Counted from the stretch's first letter, positions 17,907 to 26,441 are shown. The stretch is DNA of 64,000 nt from CAIQPS01 sp963783835 (GCA_963783835.1 CAWAOX010000020.1:28135-92134), one strand, 5' to 3'. The notes: generated by a model not told the origin, from the letters alone. Numbers and translations: made by a program.

Positions 17907-17966
17907 GATGGTCGTTGTGTCTCGTAACGAATTCCATTGGTCAGACAGAGTGCAGAGGAGGAGTCC

Positions 17967-18509
17967 ATGAAGATGAGACGCCTTTCCGAACTGGTGGAGG
18001 TGGGAGCACCCGCGCTTCTCATCCTCGCCTTCGTGGCTACTGCGGCTTTCGCCGGGGGTGGAGTGGCCCCGGGTGGCCCTGACACCACGGTGAGCGAGAC
18101 CACCACGACCGCAGCACCTCAGGTGGTCGCCTTCCCAGTGGCGGACACCAACGTTGCTCTTGTTGACGACGAGGAGATCTACGACGATGCGGAAGAAGTC
18201 GACGTGAAAACGATCGGCAACGACGAGGACATCGGCGAACAGCACGTCGCTGAAGGCCAAGACGATCGGGGCGACCAGCAGATCAATGAGGACCAACGAT
18301 CGATCAGGACGACGAGCAGATCGGTGAGGACCACGACGATCAGGACGACGAGCAGATCAATGAGGACCACGATGATCAGGACGACCAGGGTGACGCTGGC
18401 GATCACGAAGAGGACTGAGAATTCTCGCGACACCTTGGGACAGTCGCCGGAAGGTACCGGGGCGGGGTGGCCGTGCCTCGGAGACCAACGCCAACGTTGT
18501 GAAACCTAA
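17967..18509 (+). CDS. Exported acidic repeat protein, frameshifted in its repeats
   Basis: ATG 17967 has GAGGAG upstream. The N-terminus is a signal peptide or membrane anchor (LILAFVATAAFAGGG, about residues 15-30), followed by a Thr-rich linker and an acidic region (DDEEIYDDAEEVDV). Up to about 18290 the frame encodes DDRGDQQINED. After that the acidic repeat (DDQDDEQINEDH type) continues in another frame to a stop at 18416-18418, while the literal frame becomes Thr/Arg-rich and ends at 18509. Compared with the repeat CACGATGATCAG at 18367, the sequence CAACGATCGATCAG at 18292-18305 has two extra bases. The intact protein would have about 150 residues. It resembles the acidic tail of the preceding protein. 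Function unknown. Confidence 0.6.
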   Translation: MKMRRLSELVEVGAPALLILAFVATAAFAGGGVAPGGPDTTVSETTTTAAPQVVAFPVADTNVALVDDEEIYDDAEEVDVKTIGNDEDIGEQHVAEGQDDRGDQQINEDQRSIRTTSRSVRTTTIRTTSRSMRTTMIRTTRVTLAITKRTENSRDTLGQSPEGTGAGWPCLGDQRQRCET

Positions 18510-18595
18510 GAGCCTTCCCAGCGATATCCCCAATCTCGCCATCAGAATCGCGTCTCAGAAGCTCGGCGCGTTCCTTCACAGATAGGAGTCGAAAT

Positions 18596-19570
18596 ATGCG
18601 CCGAAAGAAGGCGTTGACCGTAGCACTGTCTCTAGTAGCCGTATGTGGGCTTGTCCTTGTTCTCGTCCTCCTTTCCAAGCCCGCTCCCGCGGCTGCCTAC
18701 AAGAACTACACGTGGAAGCCCGGCTGTCACTGCGGCGCCCCCGCAACGACGACTACCACAAAGAGACCGACGACGACCACCACTAATAGACCGGCAACGA
18801 CGACGACCAAGGCGGCGCCAAAGCCCGCCACGACCACCACGGTCAAGGCATCGACGACTACCGCTACCTCTCAGACCTCGACTACCGCGACCACGGTCGA
18901 CCCTTCGTCTACCTCTACGGACGGTAGCCCGCCGCTCGACTCCACCACCGACACCGACCAGAACGCCGGGCTCGGCGTCGCCGCGGGTGCGGTGGGTCTT
19001 TTCGGTTCCGGCGGTGATCCGCCGAACGGCTCGGGGCCGGGGGACGGTTCCGGCGCCGTTCCGGTGGACGCCACGGTCATCGGCGTCAACGGCGAGCAAC
19101 TCAGCATGGACGCGTTCGCACCCCAGTATTACGTGAGCCCCTTGGCCATAGTCTTCCTGCTGGTCTACGGAGCGAGCTTCCTTTTCTACCGAACGAGACT
19201 CATGCGCGTTGCCACGCATCGCAAGATCTGGAATGTCCTTCTCATGATCACCTTCCTCATCACGGGGATCTTCGGCCTGATCCTCGCAATCGGTATCTCA
19301 AGCAACCCACCTTTGCAGCTACCTTCTTGGCTGCTCTTCTGGCACGTCGAGACGGGCATCGTCATGTGCTTCATCTCGCTCTTCCACCTCGGTTGGCATG
19401 CCCAGTACTACGCGAAGATGCTCGTACCCCGGCGCAGGGGCCGCCGCGAGCGAGCAACGGCGAGCAGGCCATTCCGCTCAGAGACCGACCGCTCCCAGCC
19501 GGCGTTCGACTACGTCGACGAGGCTCGGCAGGTCCCGAGACCAGACAGATACGGTTCCCGGGGCCGCTGA
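18596..19570 (+). CDS. Thr-rich exported membrane protein with His-containing helices
   Basis: A 324-residue protein. The signal peptide occupies about residues 1-34, then KPGCHCG with a CHC motif, a mucin-like Thr/Pro/Ala linker (about 48-115), and a Gly-rich segment. Three membrane helices follow (about 180-200, 212-236 and 246-268). The last contains WHVETGIVMC and SLFHLGWHAQYY, so two histidines lie about a dozen residues apart, a spacing used for b-type haem in cytochrome b561/DUF4405-like proteins. The basic tail should be cytoplasmic. ATG 18596 is preceded by GATAGGAG. Its position after two acidic exported proteins suggests an envelope-linked redox or surface role; that is inference. 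Confidence 0.65.
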   Translation: MRRKKALTVALSLVAVCGLVLVLVLLSKPAPAAAYKNYTWKPGCHCGAPATTTTTKRPTTTTTNRPATTTTKAAPKPATTTTVKASTTTATSQTSTTATTVDPSSTSTDGSPPLDSTTDTDQNAGLGVAAGAVGLFGSGGDPPNGSGPGDGSGAVPVDATVIGVNGEQLSMDAFAPQYYVSPLAIVFLLVYGASFLFYRTRLMRVATHRKIWNVLLMITFLITGIFGLILAIGISSNPPLQLPSWLLFWHVETGIVMCFISLFHLGWHAQYYAKMLVPRRRGRRERATASRPFRSETDRSQPAFDYVDEARQVPRPDRYGSRGR

Positions 19571-19697
19571 CGGAGTAGATCATCGGCCGCGGCAGACCAA
19601 GGCGAATCGGGGGTCGGGCAGAGAGGGGCGGCGCTTATGCCCACCCGTCTTCTAGTCCGTCGACTCAAGACCAGCCTGAAGTCGGTGGCAAAGGGGT

Positions 19698-19726
19698 TTG
19701 AACCGTCCGAACAATTGTTCTATACT
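19698..19726 (+). promoter_or_regulatory. lexA promoter with SOS box filling the spacer
   Basis: TTGAAC (-35, 19698-19703), a 17-base spacer and TATACT (-10, 19721-19726). The perfect palindrome GAACAATTGTTC (19709-19720) sits in the spacer, so LexA binding must exclude polymerase. Confidence 0.92.
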
Positions 19727-19735
19727 CGTCGCAGC

Positions 19736-19747
19736 GAACGAATGTTC
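19736..19747 (+). promoter_or_regulatory. Second SOS box downstream of lexA promoter
   Basis: GAACGAATGTTC matches GAAC-N4-GTTC and lies 15 bases after the first box, across the transcript start region. It gives a second LexA site for autoregulation. Confidence 0.85.
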
Positions 19748-19762
19748 AGTCAGGAGTCGGAG

Positions 19763-20383
19763 ATGGATGATCTGACAGAGCGCCAACGATTGATACTCCG
19801 GATTATCGAGGAAGCCGTGCGGGAGCAGGGTTACCCGCCCACGGTGCGGGAGATCGGGTCGGCCGTCGGTCTCTCTTCTCCGGCGTCTGTGCAAAGCCAC
19901 CTCGCATCCCTCGAAGCTCAGGGCTATATCCGCAGAGGGGCTTCCAAGCGCCGCGCGCTTGAGATCGTTCGCCCCGGGCGGGGGGACGCAGCTCGTGCCG
20001 ACAATCGCGGTCTGTTGCCGGTTCCTCTCGTCGGGCGGGTGGCTGCCGGTACGCCGCTGCTCGCTGAGGAGAACATCGAAGAATGCCTCGACATCCCCGA
20101 CTTCCTCGGCGGTGGCGAGACCTGTTTCGCCCTCCGGGTCACCGGGACGTCCATGATCAATGCCGGCATCTTCGATGGGGACATCGTGGTGGTCAAGCGC
20201 CAGGACACCGCGGAGGACGGGGACATCGTCGTGGCCTTGCTCACCGATGAAGCCACCCTCAAGCGCTTCTATCGCGAGGACGACCAGGTGAGGTTGCAGC
20301 CCGAGAACGATCTCATGGAACCGATCTTCACCCGTGACCCTCTTATTGCAGGCAAGGTCATCGCTGTCATGAGGAAGTTGTGA
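19763..20383 (+). CDS. lexA: LexA SOS repressor
   Basis: A 206-residue repressor of the SOS regulon. The N-terminal winged helix starts MDDLTERQRLILRIIEEA and includes PPTVREIGSAVGL and SPASVQSHLASLEAQGYI. The S24 autoprotease part has the Ala-Gly cleavage site in GRVAAGTPLLAEENI, catalytic Ser in RVTGTSMINAGIFDGD and catalytic Lys in DEATLKRFYRE. ATG 19763 is chosen because it follows the -10 and both SOS boxes and has AGGAG at 19752-19756; ATG 19742 lies inside the second box. The boxes show negative autoregulation. A small zinc-ribbon gene follows after four bases. Confidence 0.97.
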   Translation: MDDLTERQRLILRIIEEAVREQGYPPTVREIGSAVGLSSPASVQSHLASLEAQGYIRRGASKRRALEIVRPGRGDAARADNRGLLPVPLVGRVAAGTPLLAEENIEECLDIPDFLGGGETCFALRVTGTSMINAGIFDGDIVVVKRQDTAEDGDIVVALLTDEATLKRFYREDDQVRLQPENDLMEPIFTRDPLIAGKVIAVMRKL

Positions 20384-20387
20384 TCAG

Positions 20388-20663
20388 ATGAACCACGGTC
20401 AGGTCAATAGCCCCACCCGGGGACCACAGGAATCATTGGCCGCCTTCCTGGCTGGGATACGGCCCGGCGATTCGTGCAGCTGTTGCGGAGCGACTCTCAG
20501 ATCCGTGCACAGGGGTTCGAAAGCCTCCCGCGGCAGCTCGGACTCTTCGGGCCTGCGGCTCGCCGCCGAAGCGATCGTCTGCCCGGCATGCGGCTGCGAG
20601 CTCTGCGAAGAGATCGGCCCCGACGCCGAAGAGAGCCGGAAAGAGCTGAACCCGGCCGCTTAG
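20388..20663 (+). CDS. Small zinc-ribbon-like protein downstream of lexA
   Basis: A 91-residue hypothetical protein starting ATG 20388, four bases after the lexA stop. It has two cysteine knuckles, GDSCSCCGATLRSVHRG and VCPACGCELCEE, consistent with a zinc ribbon, and an acidic tail. Some actinobacterial lexA loci carry a small Cys-rich neighbour, but I do not recognise this one. Co-transcription with lexA would make it SOS-induced. Confidence 0.6.
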   Translation: MNHGQVNSPTRGPQESLAAFLAGIRPGDSCSCCGATLRSVHRGSKASRGSSDSSGLRLAAEAIVCPACGCELCEEIGPDAEESRKELNPAA

Positions 20664-20732
20664 GGTGGCCTCGCCGTCCGGGCTCGACTAGCGGCGCTTG
20701 TTCCTGGCCGGATCGGCGGCGGAAGAATAAGG

Positions 20733-20804
20733 CTCCTCGGGCAGGACTCGAACCTGCAACAACCTGATTAACAGTCAGGTGCTCTACCATTGAGCTACCG
20801 AGGA
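20733..20804 (-). tRNA. tRNA-Asn (GTT)
   Basis: Minus-strand tRNA with acceptor TCCTCGG/CCGAGGA, D arm AGCTCAATGGTAGAGC, and anticodon stem CCTGA/TCAGG around CTGTTAA (anticodon GTT). The T arm is GCAGG-TTCGAGT-CCTGC. Length 72. Confidence 0.96.
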
Positions 20805-20878
20805 CCGCGGACCTCGCGTAGTATAGGCAATAGAGTAATCCCGTGCAATCGGCCTTCCTGGGCCGGGAGGTTGCTTGT

Positions 20879-22264
20879 ATGGAACGCCTCGAGAGCTTCA
20901 AAGCCTACGATGTCCGCGGCAAGGTCCCTGAGCAACTGAACACGGCCATGGCCGAATTGATCGGTCGCGCCTATGCGGAGTTGATCCGGCCGTCGCGGGT
21001 GGTCGTCGGGCACGACGTGCGTCTGACCAGTCCCGAGATCTCCGCAGCCCTGTCGCGGGGTCTCGTCGCTTCGGGCGTGGACGTCGTCGACATCGGCCTC
21101 GTGGGGACCGAGGAGGTGTACCACGCCACGTTCGCGCTCGGCGTGGACGGCGGCATCATGGTGACCGCAAGCCACAATCCCCGCGAGTACAACGGTATGA
21201 AGTTCACGCGAGAGCAGGCGCGTCCCATCAGCTCCGACACGGGTCTGTTCGACATCGAAGAGATGGTCCGCGAGGCGATGACCGGCACGGGGAAGGGCCG
21301 ACTCGCCGGCCAAGCTCCGGCCGCCAAACCGGGCAGGATCGCGCAGATCGATATGCGCCCTGCCTTCGTCGAGCACCTTCTCGCGTATGTCGACACCGGA
21401 GCTCTGCGTCCTCTCAAGATCGTGCTCAACCCCGGAAACGGCGGGGCCGGGCCGGTCGTAGACATGCTGGAGCCGCATTTGCCTTTACAGCTCGTAAAGA
21501 TAAACGAGCGTCCGGACGGGACATTCCCGCTGGGAGTGCCGAATCCCTTGCTGCCCGAGAACCGGGCGGCGACCTCTCGGGCCGTGCGCGAGGCCGGTGC
21601 TGACCTGGGCATCGCCTGGGACGGCGACTTCGACCGCTGCTTCTTCTTCGATGACAAAGGTGAGTTCGTCGATGGCTACTACCTGGTGGGGTTGCTCGCC
21701 CAGCAGGCATTGAAGCGGCACCCGGGCGCGAACATCATCCACGACCCGCGCCTGGTATGGAACACCGAGGAACTCGTGCGCCAGGCGGGCGGCACGCCCG
21801 TGGTCTGCAAGAGCGGGCACGCGTTCATCAAGGAGAAGATGCGGGCGGTCGATGCCGCGTACGGCGGCGAGATGTCGGCCCATCACTACTTCCGGGAGTT
21901 CTCGTACTGCGACTCGGGCATGATCCCCTGGCTGCAGGTGGTAGAAGCGATCAGCGAGGCCGGACGCCCACTTTCCGAGATGCTGGCCGAACGCATCGCC
22001 CGGTTCCCGGTCAGCGGCGAGATCAACCTGACATTGGCCGACCCGGGACGGGCGATGGAGGCGGTCCTCGGGGGCTACGCGGCGGACTCGGTGGGAGTCG
22101 ACGAAACCGACGGGCTGAGCATCGAATACCCCACATGGCGCTTCAACGTCCGCACGTCCAACACCGAGCCGGTAGTGAGGCTGAACGTAGAGACCAGGGC
22201 CGATAAGACTCTCCTGGAGGCGAAGACCAACGAGCTGATCGGCCTCTTGGAGTCCGCCCGGTGA
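20879..22264 (+). CDS. manB: Phosphomannomutase/phosphoglucomutase
   Basis: An alpha-D-phosphohexomutase of 461 residues. All four active-site loops are present: phosphoserine loop VTASHNPREYNG, metal loop WDGDFDRCFF, sugar-binding loop GGEMSAHHYFRE and phosphate-binding loop RTSNTEPVVRL. These fit the bacterial ManB/AlgC group, which interconverts mannose- or glucose-6- and 1-phosphates for sugar nucleotides. ATG 20879 has GGGAGG eight bases upstream. It overlaps nadE by GTGA. Confidence 0.93.
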   Translation: MERLESFKAYDVRGKVPEQLNTAMAELIGRAYAELIRPSRVVVGHDVRLTSPEISAALSRGLVASGVDVVDIGLVGTEEVYHATFALGVDGGIMVTASHNPREYNGMKFTREQARPISSDTGLFDIEEMVREAMTGTGKGRLAGQAPAAKPGRIAQIDMRPAFVEHLLAYVDTGALRPLKIVLNPGNGGAGPVVDMLEPHLPLQLVKINERPDGTFPLGVPNPLLPENRAATSRAVREAGADLGIAWDGDFDRCFFFDDKGEFVDGYYLVGLLAQQALKRHPGANIIHDPRLVWNTEELVRQAGGTPVVCKSGHAFIKEKMRAVDAAYGGEMSAHHYFREFSYCDSGMIPWLQVVEAISEAGRPLSEMLAERIARFPVSGEINLTLADPGRAMEAVLGGYAADSVGVDETDGLSIEYPTWRFNVRTSNTEPVVRLNVETRADKTLLEAKTNELIGLLESAR

Positions 22265-24054
22265 GGGTAGCGCTCGCTCAGGTCAACCCGACGGTGGGAG
22301 CCCTCGAAGCCAACGCCGCGCTGGTCGTCGAGTGGATGAAGGCGGCGGAGGCCGCTGGTGCAGACATCGTGGCATTTCCCGAACTGGTCATCTCCGGCTA
22401 CCCGCCGGAGGACCTCTTGCTGAAGGACCATTTCCTCACTCGATGTTGGAGCGCCTTGCTCGAGATAGCGGCCGCGAACTCCGGCGTCTGCGCTCTGGTG
22501 GGCGTCCCCGTAGCGCACAAGGCGGCCATCCATAATGCGGCCGCGATCGTGGCCGGTGGCCGGGTCGCCGGCGTCTACCGGAAGATCTGCCTGCCCAACT
22601 ACGCGGTGTTCGACGAGAAGCGGTACTTCACGCCCGGCGATCGCACCGGCGTCTTGGATCTGGATGGTACCCACATCGGAGTCAACATCTGCGAGGACAT
22701 CTGGGAGCCATGCGGGCCCACGGTGGTGGCGGCCAGGGAGGGTGACGCCGGCCTGATCATCAACCTCTCCATGTCTCCCTACCACGTGGGAAAAGGCAAA
22801 CAGCGGGAAGCCATGCTGGCTCAGCGGGCGCGCGATTCCGGCGCGTACGTGTGCTATGTGAACGGCGTCGGGGGGCAGGACGAGCTGGTGTTCGACGGGC
22901 ACAGTCTGGTCTTTGGGCCTGAGGGCCGGCTCATCGCCCGGGCGAGGCAGTTCGAGGAGCAATTGCTGGTCGTGGACCTCGACGTGCAGTCGCCCCGTCC
23001 GCCGGCTCGGCCCGGGTCCGACTGGGCGTCCGATGCGCCATCGGGCTCTGACGGCTCCGATCTGGAGTGCGAGCTTCCTCGCTGGGGTATCGAGATCATC
23101 ACGGTCGAGAAGGCGGCGGCCGCTGGGCCGGCCGCCGTGAGCACCTCTGGCGCGGTCGGCACCCCCCTCGAAGCGGCGGGCACTCCCCTCGCCGAGTGTC
23201 TGAGCGTCGAAGCCGAGATCTACACGGCGCTTTGCCTTGGGGTGAGAGACTACGTTCGCAAGAACCGTTTTGAGGAAGTGGTGATGGGCATCAGCGGGGG
23301 CATCGACTCCGCGCTTACCGCCTGCATCGCGGCCGACGCCCTTGGCAAGGTGAAGGTCCACGCCGTTTCCATGCCCTCGCGCTACTCCAGCACGGGCACC
23401 AAGGATGACGCCCGAGAGACTGCCGAGCGGCTGGGGGTGCATTTCTACGAGATTGCCATCGAGGGCGTCTACGGTTCCTACCTGGGCACGCTGGCCCCGT
23501 ATTTCGGCGACGGCCCGCCCGGGGTCACCGAGCAGAACATCCAGGCCCGCATCCGCGGGAATCTTCTGATGGCGCTCTCGAACAAGTTCGGCTACCTGGT
23601 CCTCACCACCGGAAACAAGAGCGAGATGGCCGTCGGCTATGCGACGCTGTACGGCGACATGGCGGGCGGCTTTTCCGCTCTAAAGGATGTTCCCAAGACT
23701 CTGGTCTACCGGCTGGCCGAGTATCGCAACTCACTCGGTCCGGGCGAGGGCCCGATCCCGCGGGCTACCATCGACCGCGCCCCCTCGGCGGAGCTCGCCG
23801 CCAACCAGACCGACCAGGACACCCTGCCGCCGTACGATCTCCTCGACCGGATCATCGAGGCATATGTCGTCAACGACGACAGCGTGGACGAGATCGTCGC
23901 CTCCGGCGTGGACCGGACCGAAGTCCAGCGGGTAGTGGGGATGATCGACGGCAACGAGTACAAGCGCCGCCAGGCGGCGCCGGGCGTGCGGATCACCCCG
24001 AAGGCCTTCGGCAAAGACAGGCGCCTCCCGATCACGAACCGCTATCGGGGATAG
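22261..24054 (+). CDS. nadE: Glutamine-dependent NAD+ synthetase
   Basis: The last step of NAD synthesis: amidation of deamido-NAD with ammonia tunnelled from glutamine. The 597-residue protein has an N-terminal nitrilase-type amidase domain (catalytic Glu in FPELVISGYPPEDL, Lys in YRKICLPNYAVFDE, Cys in GVNICEDIWEP). The C-terminal synthetase has the PP-loop MGISGGIDSALTA and the segment TTGNKSEMAVGY. Length and order are those of two-domain NadE. GTG 22261 overlaps the manB stop. Confidence 0.97.
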   Translation: MRVALAQVNPTVGALEANAALVVEWMKAAEAAGADIVAFPELVISGYPPEDLLLKDHFLTRCWSALLEIAAANSGVCALVGVPVAHKAAIHNAAAIVAGGRVAGVYRKICLPNYAVFDEKRYFTPGDRTGVLDLDGTHIGVNICEDIWEPCGPTVVAAREGDAGLIINLSMSPYHVGKGKQREAMLAQRARDSGAYVCYVNGVGGQDELVFDGHSLVFGPEGRLIARARQFEEQLLVVDLDVQSPRPPARPGSDWASDAPSGSDGSDLECELPRWGIEIITVEKAAAAGPAAVSTSGAVGTPLEAAGTPLAECLSVEAEIYTALCLGVRDYVRKNRFEEVVMGISGGIDSALTACIAADALGKVKVHAVSMPSRYSSTGTKDDARETAERLGVHFYEIAIEGVYGSYLGTLAPYFGDGPPGVTEQNIQARIRGNLLMALSNKFGYLVLTTGNKSEMAVGYATLYGDMAGGFSALKDVPKTLVYRLAEYRNSLGPGEGPIPRATIDRAPSAELAANQTDQDTLPPYDLLDRIIEAYVVNDDSVDEIVASGVDRTEVQRVVGMIDGNEYKRRQAAPGVRITPKAFGKDRRLPITNRYRG

Positions 24055-24126
24055 TCGTGGCGCTCCGAGCGGCGCCGGCCCGACGCGGCCGCCCCGTAGC
24101 TGCGGGATTGCCGGCGCAGATAGTCG

Positions 24127-24132
24127 TATAAT
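24127..24132 (+). promoter_or_regulatory. TATAAT -10 box of metX, near-leaderless transcript
   Basis: TATAAT ends nine bases before ATG 24142, and no Shine-Dalgarno is visible, so the mRNA should start at or just before the start codon. No good -35 is seen. Confidence 0.5.
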
Positions 24133-24141
24133 CCAGCCGCA

Positions 24142-25311
24142 ATGAGCGACTACATTCATAATCAACAGGCCCTGGGCGAGTCCGTGGGCGAGGTCGAGTT
24201 GCAGAGTGTGACCTTCCCGGCGCTCACCCTTGACTCGGGGCGCGTGCTGGAGCCTGTCACCATAGCCTACGAGATGTACGGCGCCTTGAACGACGAGCGG
24301 ACCAACGCCGTGCTTGTCCTGCACGCCCTGTCCGGCGACGCTCACGCCGCCGGCTACCATCCGGGCGAGGCGAAGCCTGGCTGGTGGGAGACCATGATCG
24401 GCCCGGCCAAGGGGTTCGACACCGACAGGTACTGCGTCATCTGCTCCAACGTCATCGGCGGCTGCAAAGGCAGCAGCGGGCCGAACAGCATCAACCCGGA
24501 GACCGGTAAGGAATACGGGGTCACCTTCCCGATGGTCACTGTCGGCGACATGGTGCGTGCCCAGAAGCTTCTCATCGACCATCTGGGCATCCCGAAGTTG
24601 CTTGCCGTCGCCGGTGGGTCGATGGGGGGGATGCAGGCTCTGGAATGGGGGGTGGCCTACCCGGAGATGGTCGCTTCCTGCATCTCGATGGCCTCCACGC
24701 GGCGCCACTCGCCCATGCAGATCGCCTTCAACGAGGTGGGCCGCGAAGCGATCATGGCCGACCCGAACTGGAACGGTGGCGACTACTACCAGGGCGAATC
24801 GCCCGACAACGGCCTGGCGGTCGCGCGGATGATAGGGCATATCACTTACTTGTCCGACGAATCGATGCACGAGAAGTTCGGACGCCGCATGCGTGAGAAC
24901 AACGCGCCGGACTACGATCTGAGCCTCGACTTCGAGGTCGAGAGCTACCTTCGGTACCAGGGCGAGGTGTTCACGCGCCGTTTCGACGCCAACACGTATC
25001 TCTACATCACCAAGGCTCTCGACTACTTCGATCTGGCGGCCGGCCGCGGTGTGCTCGTGGAGGCCTTCCGCGAACTCCCCGACGACATGCGCTTCCTGAT
25101 CATCGCTTTCAGTAGCGACTGGCTGTACCCGCCGTACCAGTCAAAGGAGATCGTCCACGCTCTGAAAGGCAACGGGCTGGATTGCTCGTACCTCGAGATG
25201 CGCTCTACGCACGGCCACGACGCCTTCCTTCTCGAGAACAAAGATCTCACCCGGGTGGTCTGGCATTTCCTGGAGACTACCGGGCGCCAGCAAGGGCTGC
25301 GCTTTGCCTAG
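24142..25311 (+). CDS. metX: Homoserine O-acetyltransferase
   Basis: Acylates homoserine in the first step of methionine synthesis. The 389-residue alpha/beta hydrolase-fold protein shows LVLHALSGDAHAAG, the GGCKGSSGPNS oxyanion-region motif, the nucleophile elbow VAGGSMGGMQALEW, and the C-terminal catalytic Asp and His (FSSDWLYPP and STHGHDAFLL). It is followed directly by metW, a common pairing. Whether it uses acetyl- or succinyl-CoA cannot be told from these motifs alone. Confidence 0.95.
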   Translation: MSDYIHNQQALGESVGEVELQSVTFPALTLDSGRVLEPVTIAYEMYGALNDERTNAVLVLHALSGDAHAAGYHPGEAKPGWWETMIGPAKGFDTDRYCVICSNVIGGCKGSSGPNSINPETGKEYGVTFPMVTVGDMVRAQKLLIDHLGIPKLLAVAGGSMGGMQALEWGVAYPEMVASCISMASTRRHSPMQIAFNEVGREAIMADPNWNGGDYYQGESPDNGLAVARMIGHITYLSDESMHEKFGRRMRENNAPDYDLSLDFEVESYLRYQGEVFTRRFDANTYLYITKALDYFDLAAGRGVLVEAFRELPDDMRFLIIAFSSDWLYPPYQSKEIVHALKGNGLDCSYLEMRSTHGHDAFLLENKDLTRVVWHFLETTGRQQGLRFA

Positions 25312-25969
25312 CGGCGTCGCACGGAACGCGAAAGGGGTCCGCTGGGATCACCTGTTCATCGTGGACGCGGTTCCGCCCGGCGTGCGGGTGCTCGACCTGG
25401 GCTGCGGCAAAGGGATCCTCTTGAAGATGCTTATCGACGCCAAGAACGTGCGCGGGACCGGCATCGAGATAGTGGAAGACAAGGCGTACGAAGCGGTCGC
25501 TAAAGGCGTGACCGTCTACCACGGCGACTTTGACGAGGGACTGTCCTACTACCCGGACAACAGCTTCGACTACGTGGTCCTCAGCCAGACCCTTCAGGAG
25601 GCCCGGGAGACGGTTGCTGTGCTGCATGAGGCGCTGCGCGTCGGCCACTTCGTGGTAGCCAGCTTCCCTAACTTCGGCCACTGGAAGGCTCGGTTGCAGC
25701 TTCTCGTCACGGGTAAGGCTCCGGTGACGAGTTCGCTTCCCTACCAGTGGTACAACACGCCGAACATCCACTCGTTGACTATCAAGGACTTTCGGGCGTT
25801 CACCCGAGAGCAGGGGATTCGAATAGTCCGCCACTTCTACGTGGGGCCCAAACGGCCTCTACGCTTCTGGCCCAACCTTCGGGCGGCCTACGGCGTGTTC
25901 GTTCTCGAGAAGGTCGGGGAGCCCAGGAACGACCCCCGGATGGTGGGGGAGTTGCCCGCCGACGAGTAG
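25304..25969 (+). CDS. metW: MetW methyltransferase-like methionine biosynthesis protein
   Basis: A 221-residue protein of the MetW family, which has a class I SAM-binding fold and is found beside metX; it is needed for full homoserine acyltransferase activity in several bacteria. The SAM motif VRVLDLGCGKGILLKML is near residues 27-43, and YVVLSQTLQEA and FPNFGHWKARLQLL are family signatures. TTG 25304 overlaps the metX end by eight bases. Confidence 0.92.
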   Translation: MPSGVARNAKGVRWDHLFIVDAVPPGVRVLDLGCGKGILLKMLIDAKNVRGTGIEIVEDKAYEAVAKGVTVYHGDFDEGLSYYPDNSFDYVVLSQTLQEARETVAVLHEALRVGHFVVASFPNFGHWKARLQLLVTGKAPVTSSLPYQWYNTPNIHSLTIKDFRAFTREQGIRIVRHFYVGPKRPLRFWPNLRAAYGVFVLEKVGEPRNDPRMVGELPADE

Positions 25970-25998
25970 GCGCGGTGGGGTAGAATGAGCAATCATTC

Positions 25999-26072
25999 GG
26001 GCCCATAGCTCAGTTGGTTAGAGCTGCCGACTCATAATCGGCCGGTCGCAGGTTCGAGTCCTGCTGGGCCCA
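25999..26072 (+). tRNA. tRNA with CAT anticodon (Ile2 or elongator Met)
   Basis: Acceptor GGGCCCA/TGGGCCC, anticodon stem GCCGA/TCGGC around CTCATAA (anticodon CAT), T arm GCAGG-TTCGAGT-CCTGC, length 74. The body looks more like isoleucine tRNA whose C34 is modified to lysidine than initiator Met, but elongator Met is possible. A TAGAAT -10 lies at 25981-25986. Confidence 0.93.
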
Positions 26073-26246
26073 CCTAACCATCTCCTGCACGGCCGCATTG
26101 CGCGTTTGGGGCGCCGCGGCCGGCTTGACTGCCAAACTGACTGACAGACTCACGTGCGGTCCCGGTAATGGCTCACTAGGCCCGAAGTCCTATTGACCGA
26201 GGCCTGCGTCGTCTTCCCGGTCGTGCCCTTCGGGTCGGCCGCTATG

Positions 26247-26269
26247 AAGCCTTGCCGGCCGGAGGGCTC
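26247..26269 (+). repeat. Dispersed palindromic element, copy b
   Basis: GAAGCCTTGCCGGCCGGAGG then GCT: an inverted repeat centred on CCGGCCGG. It lies ten bases before the -35 of the following promoter. Related copies are at 27261, 28247, 29820 and 31602. Confidence 0.6.
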
Positions 26270-26278
26270 GCTGCCCTG

Positions 26279-26306
26279 TTGACACAAAAGAGAAACGGCT
26301 TATAGT
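26279..26306 (+). promoter_or_regulatory. Promoter of exported-protein gene
   Basis: TTGACA (26279-26284), 16-base spacer, TATAGT (26301-26306). The equivalent place before the gene at 28.4 kb holds TTGACT-16-TATACT, supporting both. Confidence 0.85.
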
Positions 26307-26311
26307 CGATT

Positions 26312-26441
26312 CATGCGGGGAGTGAGTGACTCTCCCCACTTATAGCTCGGGCTGGCCGTGAAGACGGGACCTCGCACGAGTTCACACCCGCGCATCGCCC
26401 CGTGCGGACACCAATCCTGCCCGAGAAGGAGGTGTCGCCCC
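26312..26441 (+). ncRNA. Candidate cis-regulatory leader RNA, copy A
   Basis: A 5' leader homologous to that at 28313-28440. Its first hairpin pairs GGGGAG (26317-26322) with CTCCCC (26332-26337) around a 9-base loop; in copy B the pair is GGGAAG/CTTCCC, a compensatory change. CTCGGG (26346-26351) can pair with CCCGAG (26420-26425), which touches the AAGGAGG ribosome site. A small hairpin CCGTGAAGACGG is identical in both copies. It does not match a riboswitch class I know. Confidence 0.65.
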
